From: Thermoanaerobaculia bacterium
GTDB lineage: Bacteria; Acidobacteriota; Thermoanaerobaculia; Gp7-AA8
Assembly: GCA_017883235.1 (NCBI GenBank)
Contig: JADGNY010000003.1
Coordinates: 1 to 64,000, forward strand
Reading direction: 5' to 3'
Length of the DNA: 64,000 nt
Below are positions 1-9,100 of the stretch, piece by piece. Position 1 is the first letter of the stretch; each line of letters begins with the position of its first letter. Position numbers and translations under genes: made by a program. Under the pieces are notes generated by a model. The model was not told where the DNA came from. It saw only the letters and a program-made list of their open reading frames with translations, and made no database searches.

Positions 1-92
1 AGAACATGGACGAGAACTAAAGGAGAGATAAGCATGTAGTAGCCAGGCTTCACTGCTCTCGGACGCGGGTTCAACTCCCGCCGCCTCCACCA
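1..92 (+). ncRNA. ssrA: tmRNA, 3' end (partial)
   Basis: The segment ends in a T-arm and acceptor stem, with GGTTCAACTCCCGCC followed by GCCTCCACCA and an encoded CCA at 90-92. This is the classic tRNA-like 3' end of transfer-messenger RNA. The tag-peptide frame and the 5' half lie outside the window. tmRNA rescues stalled ribosomes together with SmpB. Its 3' end is a frequent integration site for mobile elements, which matters because an accessory gene pair follows at once. The alternative, an ordinary tRNA-Ser, is less likely because no anticodon arm fits the preceding bases. Confidence 0.85.
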
Positions 93-416
93 ACGATTTG
101 CGCGACCTAAACCACTGGTCCATCGTGGTTTAGCAAGTCCGGCTCGTGGGTTTTGGATTCGCGGTCAGCCGCGCAGCGGTGGTGGGCCAGGCCCACGGAT
201 GTACGCTCCGGGCGCAAAGCTACAAGCTACGAATTCTTCTGCTCGCATTCGTCCATTCAACTTACCTCAGCCGTGCGATGCAAGTTTCTCCGGGAGATGT
301 CGAGCGCGGCGCATTTCCGCACGAAGGTGAAGACGGCGTGACGCCATCCGCTCGACGCCGGCTGTCTCGGGGGAGGTCCTCTAGTCTAGTTCCTCCAGAT
401 TGGCCGGAGGCCGCGC
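93..416. other. Intergenic stretch, no gene seen
   Basis: This is 324 bp between tmRNA and the convergent stop codon of the SMC-like gene. Short frames exist on both strands but none has a family signature or a ribosome binding site. No second copy of the tmRNA 3' end and no integrase were seen here. Confidence 0.6.
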
Positions 417-3400
417 TCATCGACGCTCGACGATCGGTCCTTTTTCGGTCATGCCAATGAATTCGTAGAAGATCGCGCCAGACGGCATCCGCGCAAATTT
501 CTTCTGCATCAGATCGAACAGTCTCTGCTCGCACGTGGATACAATGAATTGCCACTCGTTCGGAGATGTAGCAACGATCCCCCGTATCAGCTCAACAAAT
601 GCGTATGCGTTCAAATCGTCGAAATGCGTGACCGGATCGTCTAGCAGAACAGGCGCAAAACCAGACCAATTCTGCCGCAACCCCCCAGCCATGAAGATGC
701 TAAGCATCAGAATCTGTCTTTGGGAATCGCTGAAGAAATCCGTTGGAGGCACGTGGACGCTCTTGCTCCTCCATTCGACACGAACTCTTGCCTCGCCGCC
801 TCGCGCCTCCAACTGAACCCCGCCGAAGCCGTACACAGATCGAAGCCGCTGCTGGATCATCGTGATCATGGGTCCGTACGCGGCGATGTGTATCTCGATT
901 GCCTTCTGCCGTTCGCGCCTCAGAAGTGCCTCGATCGCTGAGCATATAGCCGTTCCTTCCCGCACACGCCGCAGTTGCTCTTCGCGTTCTCCGATACTTG
1001 TCTTTAGCGCATCAAGTTTCTGGCGCGTTTCCAAGAGTCGAAGTCGCGTTTCCCGAGCACGGAGTGCCGTGAGTATTACGAGCGCCTTTGCCGCCAAGGC
1101 GCCGATCGCTTCCGTGTGATCCGTCTCCTGCCTAGTCACCCGAGCCAAACTGTTCGCGTCACCGTCGTCGGAGACGGCTAGCGTCCGAAGCTTCAGACGA
1201 AATGCCGCAACTGATTGATGGAGTGCGCTGAGTTCCGCGAGAAGCTGGGCGCGCGTCTCAGCAAGCCCCAGCCTCCGGGCATGAAGGGCCTGCCCGGCTT
1301 CGATATAGTCCTTGCGTGTAGCCTGCAGTCGTTGAATCGAGGCCGTCACCGCGTCGATCGATTTCTCGATCGACGCGATCTCGGTCGATAGAGAGGGTTC
1401 CAGATCCTTAACGCCAGGGAACACTTGCGAGAAGCGAACGTCGAGTGTATTGATCTGGTCCGCCAGATCCTGAATGGTGCGTTCCAACACGGTGACGCGA
1501 TCCTGAACGCCTTTGCGTTTAGCCGCCTCCTTGATAAGTGACGCCTGGAGGCCCTCCACATGGCGAGCCGCCTTTTCTGCCGCATCCTTGGTTGACGCCA
1601 AGTAATCGTTAAGTTCCTCTTTCCGAGCGGTAAGGCTCGCGCGCAACTCATCAGCGTGCGTACCCGTGATGCGAGCGGTCGTCAGCCGCGCACGAAACTC
1701 TTTAAATCGTTGATCGGCGGCTGTTTGCAGGCCGGCCAGCTCTTCAATCGCCGCCGCCGCCACATTGACGCCGGCCGCTGCGACCCTGAACTGATCGCCG
1801 GCCTGCATTTCGCTTGCTAAGAGCGCCTGATAGGCTGTCGTAACGTCACTGTAGGGTGACACGGATTCGCGCTGACGGCGAATGCTTGCGAGCAACGCTT
1901 CGGCGGACTCGAATCTGGAGCCGCACAATGGGCACGACTCGTCCTGTACGTGCCGTTGGATGCTATCGAGCAGGTTCTCAATGTTTGCCTGCGCCGCAAC
2001 TGCACGCTGATACTCCGGTTCCCGGAGCTCGCGAGCCAGTTTCGCTACCTGCAAGTCCTTGTCGGCCTGCGCGAGACGTTCCTCGGCTTCGCGTAGGTCT
2101 TCTCGCGCAGTGGCGAGGCGGGTCTGTATATCGGCCACAATCACCGCGTCCCGCGCGAACTGGCCAAGCTCCTGGACCAGCAGTTCAATCCTCGTGGCGT
2201 CAGTCTGGACAGACAGTGCCGCGCGCTCGGTTTCGGAAGCCTCGCTGACAGCATTCGACAGCGCCGATTCAGTTACCGCTAAATGCGCGTCGACCTTGGA
2301 CCGCTCAAGGAGCTGCCGGTCCCGCTCGCCGGTCAGCGCGGCCACGCGTTTCATCAAATCATTACGTTCCGACAACTCCTCGGCAAGGGATCGAAGATCC
2401 CGGCGCCTTTGCTGAAGGTGCCGCTCGCTCGCTTCCTCCTCCCTCAAAGCAGCGTCGGCGAACTCGAGGCTCTGCGCATGTGTCTGCTCCTCTTGGTTGA
2501 TCTCCTGAAGTCGCCGATCGATGTCTTCGAGCTGCGCCTGCCCTTCGGAGTGTTCTCGGACTCGACTATGGTGAGTGGGTAATTCGTTGTAGAGTGTCTG
2601 CGCCAATTGGGTCCGGTCTTGGGCCGACCGGCTTTGCGCGAGCGCAACGTCATACCATTCCGTGTACGCCATGACGGTAGAAGCCTCAGGCAGCGGTTCG
2701 AGGGCACTGGGTGAATTGACCATCTCCTTCCGAAGGTCATCGATAGTCGACTCAATAGGCATCAGTTCGGTACTGTGTGGGTCGGCAAGCTCCGGCATCG
2801 ACGTCGTCAACGCGGCGCTCTCGTCACGGAGTTGCGTCAGATCCTTTTCAGTCGTTTCGCCGTGATCCGACAGCTTCGAGAGGACATCCCCGACCTTCGC
2901 AAGCCCTTGCGAATAGTCCTGCAGCGCGAGCATTTCGCTGATGAATGCCTCTGGGATTATTGAGCCTTTCTGAAACTTAGTCAGTAGTTCCTGTTCATCC
3001 TGACTGAAGAGATGTGTGGCGCGGAACAGGCTCTCGAGGGTCTGTTGACGCGGTGTCGTGTCGAGCCAATTCGCTTGCGTGAGTTTGTTGATGACCGTCT
3101 TCCTGTCCGCCTCGTGGCCATCGATCCACGCTGTGCCCCAGTCGCCTGTGCTGCGTTGGACTTTCCACTCGCGCGCCTCGGTGTCATCACCGCGGACAGT
3201 CACTACGACGCTTCCACTCCCGGGAGTCTTGTCGAGATGGGTCGCTATCCGAGCGAAGTCCGACGGGCTACGCCGCGTCCGGCACAATCGGCCAATCCTT
3301 CCGGTCGAGGCGTAGTCGATGGCGTCGAAGACCGACGTCTTTCCCAGACCGTTGGGGCCATATAAGACGACCAGGGATGCGTCAAGATGAAACGTCTGAG

Positions 3401-4073
3401 CCGCTCGATAGGCTCTGAAGCCTTCAACGGTTAGGGATACCAATCGCGAAGTGGAGCGCGGTTTGGTGACCTGCAGTTGGTCGTCGCGGCGCGATTGGGA
3501 CAGGACTGCCGGTAGTGACTCGTGCCCGTCTCGTAGGTCGAGGGCGATGCGTTCGGCGGACCGGTGCCCTGTCTCGATCAGATTCCTCGCGAACGATGCG
3601 GACAGGCCAACAGATTGCAGCAAGTCCTGCGCTGACTGGGGCCTCTGTAGCCCGATTTCACCCTCCGTCGGCAATGGCAGGAATGGCAGCCGAAGTAGCT
3701 CATCGCGCTGTGCCACGACCGTGTTATGCGCACGGATGACATACTTACGACAGAAGAGCGGGTCGGTTTCTAGCGCCGCATAAAACCGATCATCCTCCGC
3801 GTTCTCCGAGGACCGGCAAATCACGAATGAGAGCGTCCGCTCATCCCACTCTTGGCTGTTCTCGCGATAGAGCTGCTTGAAACCGTCATAGGCCTTTGGA
3901 TAGTCGAGGTCTGGATGGCCGTTAAAGACAGCGAATGCCGCGATGTCATTGGGCAAGCGAAGCAACAGCATTCCGGCTGCCGCATCGAGTTCGACGTGGC
4001 GCAATTCGTCGCGAGGCCACAGCGACCTGATCGCGCCGCGGATGGCATCAAATGATGCGTCGGTCGTCGACAT
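417..4073 (-). CDS. Zinc-hook SMC/Rad50-type ATPase with extra N-terminal domain
   Basis: This is a 1218-residue protein. After about 200 extra N-terminal residues comes the Walker A motif GPNGLGKT (239-246). Long charged heptad-rich coiled coils follow, interrupted by a CPLC zinc-hook motif at 714-717 as in Rad50, SbcC and RloC. The signature (SDSQRQ) and Walker B/D-loop (VLLDDPVTHFDD) lie in the last 130 residues. The ATG overlaps the 3' end of the upstream nitrilase-like gene by 26 bp, so the two are probably translationally coupled. The N-terminal block (LSFVICRSSE, DPLFCRKYVI, LPFLPLP) may correspond to a middle component of ABC three-component conflict systems; that is a tentative resemblance. 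The role is likely DNA sensing or structural maintenance that drives an effector. It does not look like housekeeping SbcC, because no SbcD nuclease is adjacent. Confidence 0.8.
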   Translation of the reverse strand: MSTTDASFDAIRGAIRSLWPRDELRHVELDAAAGMLLLRLPNDIAAFAVFNGHPDLDYPKAYDGFKQLYRENSQEWDERTLSFVICRSSENAEDDRFYAALETDPLFCRKYVIRAHNTVVAQRDELLRLPFLPLPTEGEIGLQRPQSAQDLLQSVGLSASFARNLIETGHRSAERIALDLRDGHESLPAVLSQSRRDDQLQVTKPRSTSRLVSLTVEGFRAYRAAQTFHLDASLVVLYGPNGLGKTSVFDAIDYASTGRIGRLCRTRRSPSDFARIATHLDKTPGSGSVVVTVRGDDTEAREWKVQRSTGDWGTAWIDGHEADRKTVINKLTQANWLDTTPRQQTLESLFRATHLFSQDEQELLTKFQKGSIIPEAFISEMLALQDYSQGLAKVGDVLSKLSDHGETTEKDLTQLRDESAALTTSMPELADPHSTELMPIESTIDDLRKEMVNSPSALEPLPEASTVMAYTEWYDVALAQSRSAQDRTQLAQTLYNELPTHHSRVREHSEGQAQLEDIDRRLQEINQEEQTHAQSLEFADAALREEEASERHLQQRRRDLRSLAEELSERNDLMKRVAALTGERDRQLLERSKVDAHLAVTESALSNAVSEASETERAALSVQTDATRIELLVQELGQFARDAVIVADIQTRLATAREDLREAEERLAQADKDLQVAKLARELREPEYQRAVAAQANIENLLDSIQRHVQDESCPLCGSRFESAEALLASIRRQRESVSPYSDVTTAYQALLASEMQAGDQFRVAAAGVNVAAAAIEELAGLQTAADQRFKEFRARLTTARITGTHADELRASLTARKEELNDYLASTKDAAEKAARHVEGLQASLIKEAAKRKGVQDRVTVLERTIQDLADQINTLDVRFSQVFPGVKDLEPSLSTEIASIEKSIDAVTASIQRLQATRKDYIEAGQALHARRLGLAETRAQLLAELSALHQSVAAFRLKLRTLAVSDDGDANSLARVTRQETDHTEAIGALAAKALVILTALRARETRLRLLETRQKLDALKTSIGEREEQLRRVREGTAICSAIEALLRRERQKAIEIHIAAYGPMITMIQQRLRSVYGFGGVQLEARGGEARVRVEWRSKSVHVPPTDFFSDSQRQILMLSIFMAGGLRQNWSGFAPVLLDDPVTHFDDLNAYAFVELIRGIVATSPNEWQFIVSTCEQRLFDLMQKKFARMPSGAIFYEFIGMTEKGPIVERR

Positions 4074-5826
4074 TCAACAGCTCCGCTACAAACTGCGTGT
4101 ACTGGTTCTGTGGCTTCGTCCGCGCTTCAGTTAGCAAAGTCTGTGCATCGGTAAACCTGACGCCGGAGTGGCTCTGTGGATCAGCGAAAGACTCCGCTTC
4201 GCGAGGTAGATGCACAGCATTGTTGGCGTCGCGGGCGACGAACACGATCGGCGAGTGGGTTCGCGCAGCAAATTTCTTGAATGCAGTGAGGCATTCATAG
4301 TGTGTTGCGCCCGCGATCGCGGCAATTTCAACGCCAAGTTCGCTTCGCGCATGCAACTGAGCGTCTACCGGGTCCAGGTTTACAGCACCGCCAACAAGCG
4401 TGAGGGTTTGTATAACGTGATGAAGGCCGAGGCGCTCATTCGCGTCCCATGCGGTGTCGACGTCCGCCGCGGGGTCCGCCCCGCTGTCATCTCTCGCCGC
4501 GCGGCTGGCGCAGGCTCCATCGATCCGTAACGCCAGATCCTGCGAGCGCAGGTAACGGTACCCATCGACCATCTTGGCGTGGGCCCTTCGCAGCGCAGGC
4601 TCGATGGGGTTGTGCGTGAAATACGTTGCACAGAAGTCGGGGATATTATCCAGTTCGTCGTTCACCCACTTCACAACTGCGGGAACTGGTCTCCCCGGGA
4701 TTCTCGGATCTACTACGTCTCCCAAGAGCGGAAGAGCCTGCGCGTCGATAAGCGCTGCCGTCCGATCGGTCGGATCAGCGACCACGAAATTGGGAATGCG
4801 AACGTCGAAGAGATGGATGCATTCCCCCATCTCACGAAATACGACGTCCTTGCATGCGCCAAGGGTGTCCGACTGCCTCAACCGCGATGGCTGTGTCGCA
4901 AACGTCGGTCGACTGCCGCTACTGTCGAAGGGGGCTTGCGGACCGAAAACCAAGCTCGAGAATCCGTAGGGTCCGCTCCGTGCCGGCCTTCGTGAACTTG
5001 CTGTGGAGACCATGATGACCGACGCATCCCGACGCCGTACAAACGGATACGAGGGCTGTGTAAGGAACCGGTATGTCGAGGTCAGGAACGAGGGGTGATT
5101 CGGCGAGCGGTTATGCTGCAGGACGAACACCCACTGAAGATCCTGGGGCGAACCCTTGTCACGACACAGGAGATCGAACGCCTGAAGCACGGCTTCGGGC
5201 ACCGGTAAACCGGTTTCCTGGCCGACCCAATCGAAGCACAGGAGCGACAGAAACCGGCAGGGAACATCATTGTCGAACTGCGCGCGAAAGCTTCGCACCA
5301 GGCTACCTTGGAACATCGCTTGATGGTGGTAGTTCGCTTCGGGCCACGACGGTGACAGCTTCGGCTGTACCCACAAACTCAAGGCACCGTTGTTGTCCTT
5401 GACGAACGTCACCGAAGTATTTACCCACTCGGTGTCCTGTACGCGCGCTGAAGCGTTCTCATCGTCAACCACGGCGACGTTCGGTAGTGCGCACAAGTGT
5501 TCGTATTCAACTTTGGGTAGGCCCGAAACCCCGGCGATAACGATCGTCGGTGATGCCACCGCTTCGGAAGACAGGCGCGTCGCCACTCTTTTGACACCCT
5601 CAACGCCTGGCAACGCGAATTCGGGAAATAGAATCACGTGGGGACGGTGCGCACCGGACGTTTCGAAGACGCTGTCGATCGCGTCCAACAACCGCTGGTT
5701 GCACGCCTGGCTGAGTGGGAAGGGTTCCTGAGTTGGGTCTTCGAACTCCAGAAAGGGCTGGACAACCAGCATCCTGATCGAGGTCGAAGGCAAAGTGACG
5801 ACGATCGGTTGCTCGCGAACTAGCAC
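4048..5826 (-). CDS. Nitrilase-superfamily (CN-hydrolase) domain protein, putative effector
   Basis: This is a 592-residue protein. The N-terminal 300 residues carry the Glu-Lys-Cys triad expected of the carbon-nitrogen hydrolase fold: E69 in LFPEFALP, K156 in VQPKLSPSWPE and C197 in SLLCFDWVGQ. The C-terminal half matches nothing I recognise. The start is GTG at 5826, preceded by a weak AAGG; an ATG at 5772 just before the first beta strand (MLVVQP) is a credible alternative. It is the first gene of a two-gene operon with the zinc-hook ATPase. Typical nitrilases of about 300 residues act in metabolism. Pairing with an SMC-type ATPase next to tmRNA instead suggests a regulated effector that cleaves or condenses an amide or nitrile. 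That function is inferred, not shown. Confidence 0.75.
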   Translation of the reverse strand: MLVREQPIVVTLPSTSIRMLVVQPFLEFEDPTQEPFPLSQACNQRLLDAIDSVFETSGAHRPHVILFPEFALPGVEGVKRVATRLSSEAVASPTIVIAGVSGLPKVEYEHLCALPNVAVVDDENASARVQDTEWVNTSVTFVKDNNGALSLWVQPKLSPSWPEANYHHQAMFQGSLVRSFRAQFDNDVPCRFLSLLCFDWVGQETGLPVPEAVLQAFDLLCRDKGSPQDLQWVFVLQHNRSPNHPSFLTSTYRFLTQPSYPFVRRRDASVIMVSTASSRRPARSGPYGFSSLVFGPQAPFDSSGSRPTFATQPSRLRQSDTLGACKDVVFREMGECIHLFDVRIPNFVVADPTDRTAALIDAQALPLLGDVVDPRIPGRPVPAVVKWVNDELDNIPDFCATYFTHNPIEPALRRAHAKMVDGYRYLRSQDLALRIDGACASRAARDDSGADPAADVDTAWDANERLGLHHVIQTLTLVGGAVNLDPVDAQLHARSELGVEIAAIAGATHYECLTAFKKFAARTHSPIVFVARDANNAVHLPREAESFADPQSHSGVRFTDAQTLLTEARTKPQNQYTQFVAELLNVDDRRII

Positions 5827-6244
5827 AAGTTAGCCTTGCGGCGCCCGCATTGAATGTGGCGAGCCCTCCGTTGACGAGAAGGCAGCTGGGAGAGGACGTC
5901 AGCCTGTACGGTTGAGCTAGGAAGACACATTTGTCAATGCCATCCTGCAGTTGGCGCTTGCTCGGGAAGTGCCGATCCACGGACTGTGGATACGGTCGAA
6001 AACTGGGCAATAGTGGCGTTCATCAGTTCGCTGACCGTCTTCGACGCCCAAGATACGCGCCGGATCTGCCCCGCGTCCAGCCCGATTCGGGCTTCCCGAG
6101 GACAAGGTAGGCGCCGAGAGCGTGCTGCGATCGGTTCCCAGCAGGAGCTCGCGGGATGGGTGCTGGCTACTTCAGCGCGGTCGGGCTTGGGCCACGAAGT
6201 GCATTTGCACAGCAGATCAGGCTCGTTTTGGACTGAAGGCAAGA
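5827..6244. other. Intergenic stretch, no gene seen
   Basis: This holds 418 bp between the start of the nitrilase-like gene and the decayed TPR gene. It must contain the promoter of the two-gene unit, but I see no clear -35/-10 pair or inverted repeat. Confidence 0.5.
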
Positions 6245-7090
6245 TCATACTCCGGGAGAGCGGGCGGTACCGCGGGCGGCGGTGACGTCCACTTTTCCAC
6301 GGGCGGCGGTGAGGGGCGCGCGGCTACACGGCTGCGCTTCGAAGCGCTCGAACGACGCGGCGACGCGCGCGGCAAAGAGCGGCGAGGCTTGCTCGCGCGC
6401 CATCACTTCGGCCTGCTCGAGCGCGAGGCGCGCCGTCTCTCCGTCGCCGCGCGCCAGGAGGAGGTCGGCGCTCATCCGGTACAGCTCCGGGCCGTAGAAG
6501 AAAGAGCGGCTGCGACCGGCGTTCGCGAACGCTTCATCGAGCGCCTCCAGCGCACCCTCCTGGTCGCCTGCGCGATGGAGGCACTCGGCGAGCACAGCCA
6601 GGAACAGTGGCACTTCCATCCGCGCTCCGGCCAGCACGGATGTACGGATCCCCGCCCGCACCTCGCGCAGCGCCTCTTCGTGCGTTCCTTCCCGCGAAAG
6701 ACACCAACCGAGGAGGATGCGCGCAGGAGAGGTGGAACGGGAGCCGGCGCTCGCGCGCGATTGCCTCCGCGGCGGCGGCGAGACGGCGGCACGGCGCCGC
6801 GTCGAGGTAGTGGAAATGGACGAACGCACCATGAACGAGCGCATGCGCCCGTGCCAGCTCGTCGCCTTTTCGTTTCGGCCAGACCGAGAGCGATGGCGGC
6901 GTGGGCGATGGCATCGTCCTGCCGTCCCAGAAAGACCAGCGCGATCGCCATCCAGCCATGGGCCTGCACCCATCCGGAGGTAGCGATGAGCGCCGGCGCA
7001 AGGCGCAAACGAAAGGCGAGCTCGGCGCGATCGCGGGCGGGCGACGGTCTCGTTTCCGTTAGCAGCAGGTCGAGCGCTTCGGCCAGGTGA
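6245..7090 (-). pseudogene. Frameshifted TPR segment of a regulator/cyclase-type ATPase
   Basis: Three minus-strand frames together give one TPR solenoid. From about 7090 one frame reads HLAEALDLLL...WMAIALVFLGRQDDAIAHAA. It shifts near 6870 into GDELARAHALVHGAFVHFHY. It shifts again near 6720 into ILLGWCLSREGTHEEALREV and GPELYRMSADLLLARGD. The last phrases are typical of the C-terminal TPR region of AfsR/LuxR-type ATPase regulators and adenylate-cyclase-associated ATPases. Two frame changes, no N-terminal ATPase or HTH domain, and direct abutment on a tandem array mark it as a decayed 3' fragment. Confidence 0.7.
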
Positions 7091-7107
7091 CGATGTCGAT
7101 GTCGAGG

Positions 7108-7399
7108 GACGACGATTTCGAATAAAGAATGACGTTTTGTCATCGAGCGATGACGATTCCGAATAGACGAATGACGATTCGTCATCCATCGATGACGATT
7201 TCGAATAAAAAATGACGACATCGATATCGAGCGATGACGATTTCGAATAAAAAATGACGATTCGTCATCGAGCGATGACGATTTCGAATAAAAAATGACG
7301 ACGTCGATATCGAGAGATGACGATTTCGAATGAAAAGATGACGATGTCGTCATCCGTGATGACGATTTCGCATGAAAAATGACGACGTTGACATCGAAA
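7108..7399. repeat. Tandem array, seven copies of a 41-42 bp unit
   Basis: Units start at 7108, 7149, 7191, 7233, 7274, 7316 and 7358, giving steps of 41 or 42 bp. Each begins GATGACGATTTCGAATAAAA or a close variant. The second half alternates between two dyads: the 15-bp palindrome ATGACGATTCGTCAT and TCGATATCGA. The two 21-bp halves of a unit resemble each other, so the array can be read as a 21-bp repeat with a higher-order period. It lies between the decayed TPR gene and an orphan gene. Frames that run through it are by-products of the period, not credible proteins. Confidence 0.9.
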
Positions 7400-7511
7400 A
7401 TGACAACGTCGAGACATCCCCATCCCTCATCGTCGAGCGTCACACCCATACTTGTAACGATCTGTGACCTTTTCCGAGCTGATCCGTCCAACCACATATA
7501 GGAGAAAACTC

Positions 7512-8189
7512 GTGGCAGGCGCAGAGGCGGAACGCTTCATCAGGAACGACGCGCGCAAATCGCGGCGGGCGAAGGTGCGTTCGTGCGCGGCGGAGCGCGA
7601 ACGGCGCCGGTCGTGGATGCGGCCGCTCCACCGCACGTGGCAGGCCATCGATCGCTCGCTCAGACTGATCAATGCATCCACGCGCGTCATCGAGAAGTCG
7701 GAGAAGGAAGCGACGGAGCATCCTCTCCGGGCAGCGCGTCATATGCGCTATGCCGGGGTCCGGCTCGACAAAGCCGTGGGCAATCTGGCTCACGCGGAGT
7801 CGGGTCTGCGCAAAACGCTGGACCACGCCGGGCAATTGCCGGAATTGCCAGTCGACCTGGCTTCGATGCTGCTCGAGGTAGTCATTCTTGTGTATGTGGC
7901 GCATGAAAAGCTGGCCGCGCTCACACCCCGCTTTGACGACACCCTGAACTGGTTGTTCGATTCCGTGGTGCGCGGCCTCATTCTTATCCCTCGCGAGGAG
8001 CAAGCGGCGGCGGTGGCTTTCGTCCGGCGGAAGCCGGCGCCCCGCATTCCGCCCGACCTTCTCTCGCTTCGGAGCCGGATTCCATCCGTTCCTGTTCGTC
8101 AACGGTCCGTTGGCGTGACCGTCGTCGAAGGGGCAAGACGGATCTTCAGAGGCCGTGCTCCTCCGTTCGCCTCAACCTGCTCGCTCTGA
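7512..8189 (+). CDS. Uncharacterised 225-residue protein
   Basis: I do not recognise a family. A GTG start at 7512 follows TAGGAG at good spacing and is preferred over an upstream in-frame codon at 7464 that lacks one. The N-terminus is strongly basic (RNDARKSRRAKVRSCAAERERRR). The middle is helix-forming (RLDKAVGNLAHAESGLRKTL) with one hydrophobic stretch (LASMLLEVVILVYVAHEKLAAL) that could be a membrane or buried helix. The C-terminus is proline- and arginine-rich. It lies 30 bp upstream of a second orphan gene on the same strand and probably shares its transcript. Confidence 0.6.
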   Translation: MAGAEAERFIRNDARKSRRAKVRSCAAERERRRSWMRPLHRTWQAIDRSLRLINASTRVIEKSEKEATEHPLRAARHMRYAGVRLDKAVGNLAHAESGLRKTLDHAGQLPELPVDLASMLLEVVILVYVAHEKLAALTPRFDDTLNWLFDSVVRGLILIPREEQAAAVAFVRRKPAPRIPPDLLSLRSRIPSVPVRQRSVGVTVVEGARRIFRGRAPPFASTCSL

Positions 8190-8219
8190 TCACAGCAGTT
8201 GAGAAAGTGGAGGCTATCC

Positions 8220-8798
8220 GTGTCCCAATCGAATGATGTACCGGTAACACCCTCTCAGCCGTCGTATGCCGATTCCGCACTGGCGTTCGTCGAAGAGCTC
8301 CGCGTCATGAGGCAGAAGGTTCCGAATCTCGTGATCCCGGAGACCAGAGACGCACGCCGCCGTCTGGCGAAGGCCGCGTCGGTTCCTCCGGAGTTTGTCG
8401 AACTGACGTCCATGGCGGTCAAGAATCACGCGCCGCTCGTCAGGGGTGGTCAGGATCTGGCGCAGAACAGCGATCTGAAGAGCTATGCCGAGGCTTACGG
8501 TCCGGTGGCGGATGAGTTGGAGGCGCTGACGACCTTTGTCCGGCACAGCGTCACCAAGGCGCTGAACACGGTCGGAAGTGATGCGCTCACGACCTACGCC
8601 CTGGCACGCCGTCTGTCCAAACGTCCCGAGTCGGCCGAGCTCATTCCTTATGTCGACGCCATGGGCAAGGCGCTCAGCAAACGCATTCGGAAGTCCAAAT
8701 CCAAGCCGGCCCCGGCGCCGGTACCCCCGGCTACCGATCCGACGCAGCCCTCGCCGGTGACGCCATCGTCATCAGCGACCGCTTCGAAGACAAAGTGA
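8220..8798 (+). CDS. Uncharacterised 192-residue protein with Pro/Ala/Ser-rich tail
   Basis: A GTG start at 8220 follows GTGGAGG, which is why it is chosen over the frame opening at 8199. The body (residues 1-150) is predicted helical with no known motif (FVEELRVMRQKVPNLVIPETRDARRRLAKA). The last 35 residues form a low-complexity PAPAPVPPATDPTQPSP-type tail. There is no signal peptide or membrane segment. It is the last gene before a strong intrinsic terminator at 8820 and is likely co-transcribed with the gene at 7512. Function unknown. Confidence 0.65.
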   Translation: MSQSNDVPVTPSQPSYADSALAFVEELRVMRQKVPNLVIPETRDARRRLAKAASVPPEFVELTSMAVKNHAPLVRGGQDLAQNSDLKSYAEAYGPVADELEALTTFVRHSVTKALNTVGSDALTTYALARRLSKRPESAELIPYVDAMGKALSKRIRKSKSKPAPAPVPPATDPTQPSPVTPSSSATASKTK

Positions 8799-8819
8799 CC
8801 GGTCTCGTGCAGTAAGCCC

Positions 8820-8859
8820 GCGCGGGCGCGTCCGAAGGCGCGCCCGCGCATTTGTTTTA
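8820..8859 (+). terminator. Rho-independent terminator
   Basis: A perfect 11-bp stem GCGCGGGCGCG / CGCGCCCGCGC with an 8-nt loop is followed by ATTTGTTTTA. It closes the transcript of the two orphan genes and separates them from the 100-residue gene at 9101. Confidence 0.85.
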
Positions 8860-9100
8860 TGGAAGGCTCACCGTCCACCGACGTAACGATCCCATCCACC
8901 AACTCATAACCAGCGACAGCCTCCGCGTGGGCGAACGGCCGGCAGTCGCCCTGACGGAGTCGCGCCGACTTCCTGATTTACATCGCGGCGCACATGCAGA
9001 AGTGATGCGGAGCACCGCTTCCGGCCCCATTTCTGACGCAGCATGGTTTTGTCCGTCGGACGAGTCGTTCGACGGCCCCTGGCTCTTGAAGGAGGAAGAT

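Noticed and set aside
1-6244. Integrated element with att sites at the tmRNA 3' end
   Set aside because: No integrase and no second copy of the tmRNA 3' terminus were seen in the window, so integration is only suggested by position.
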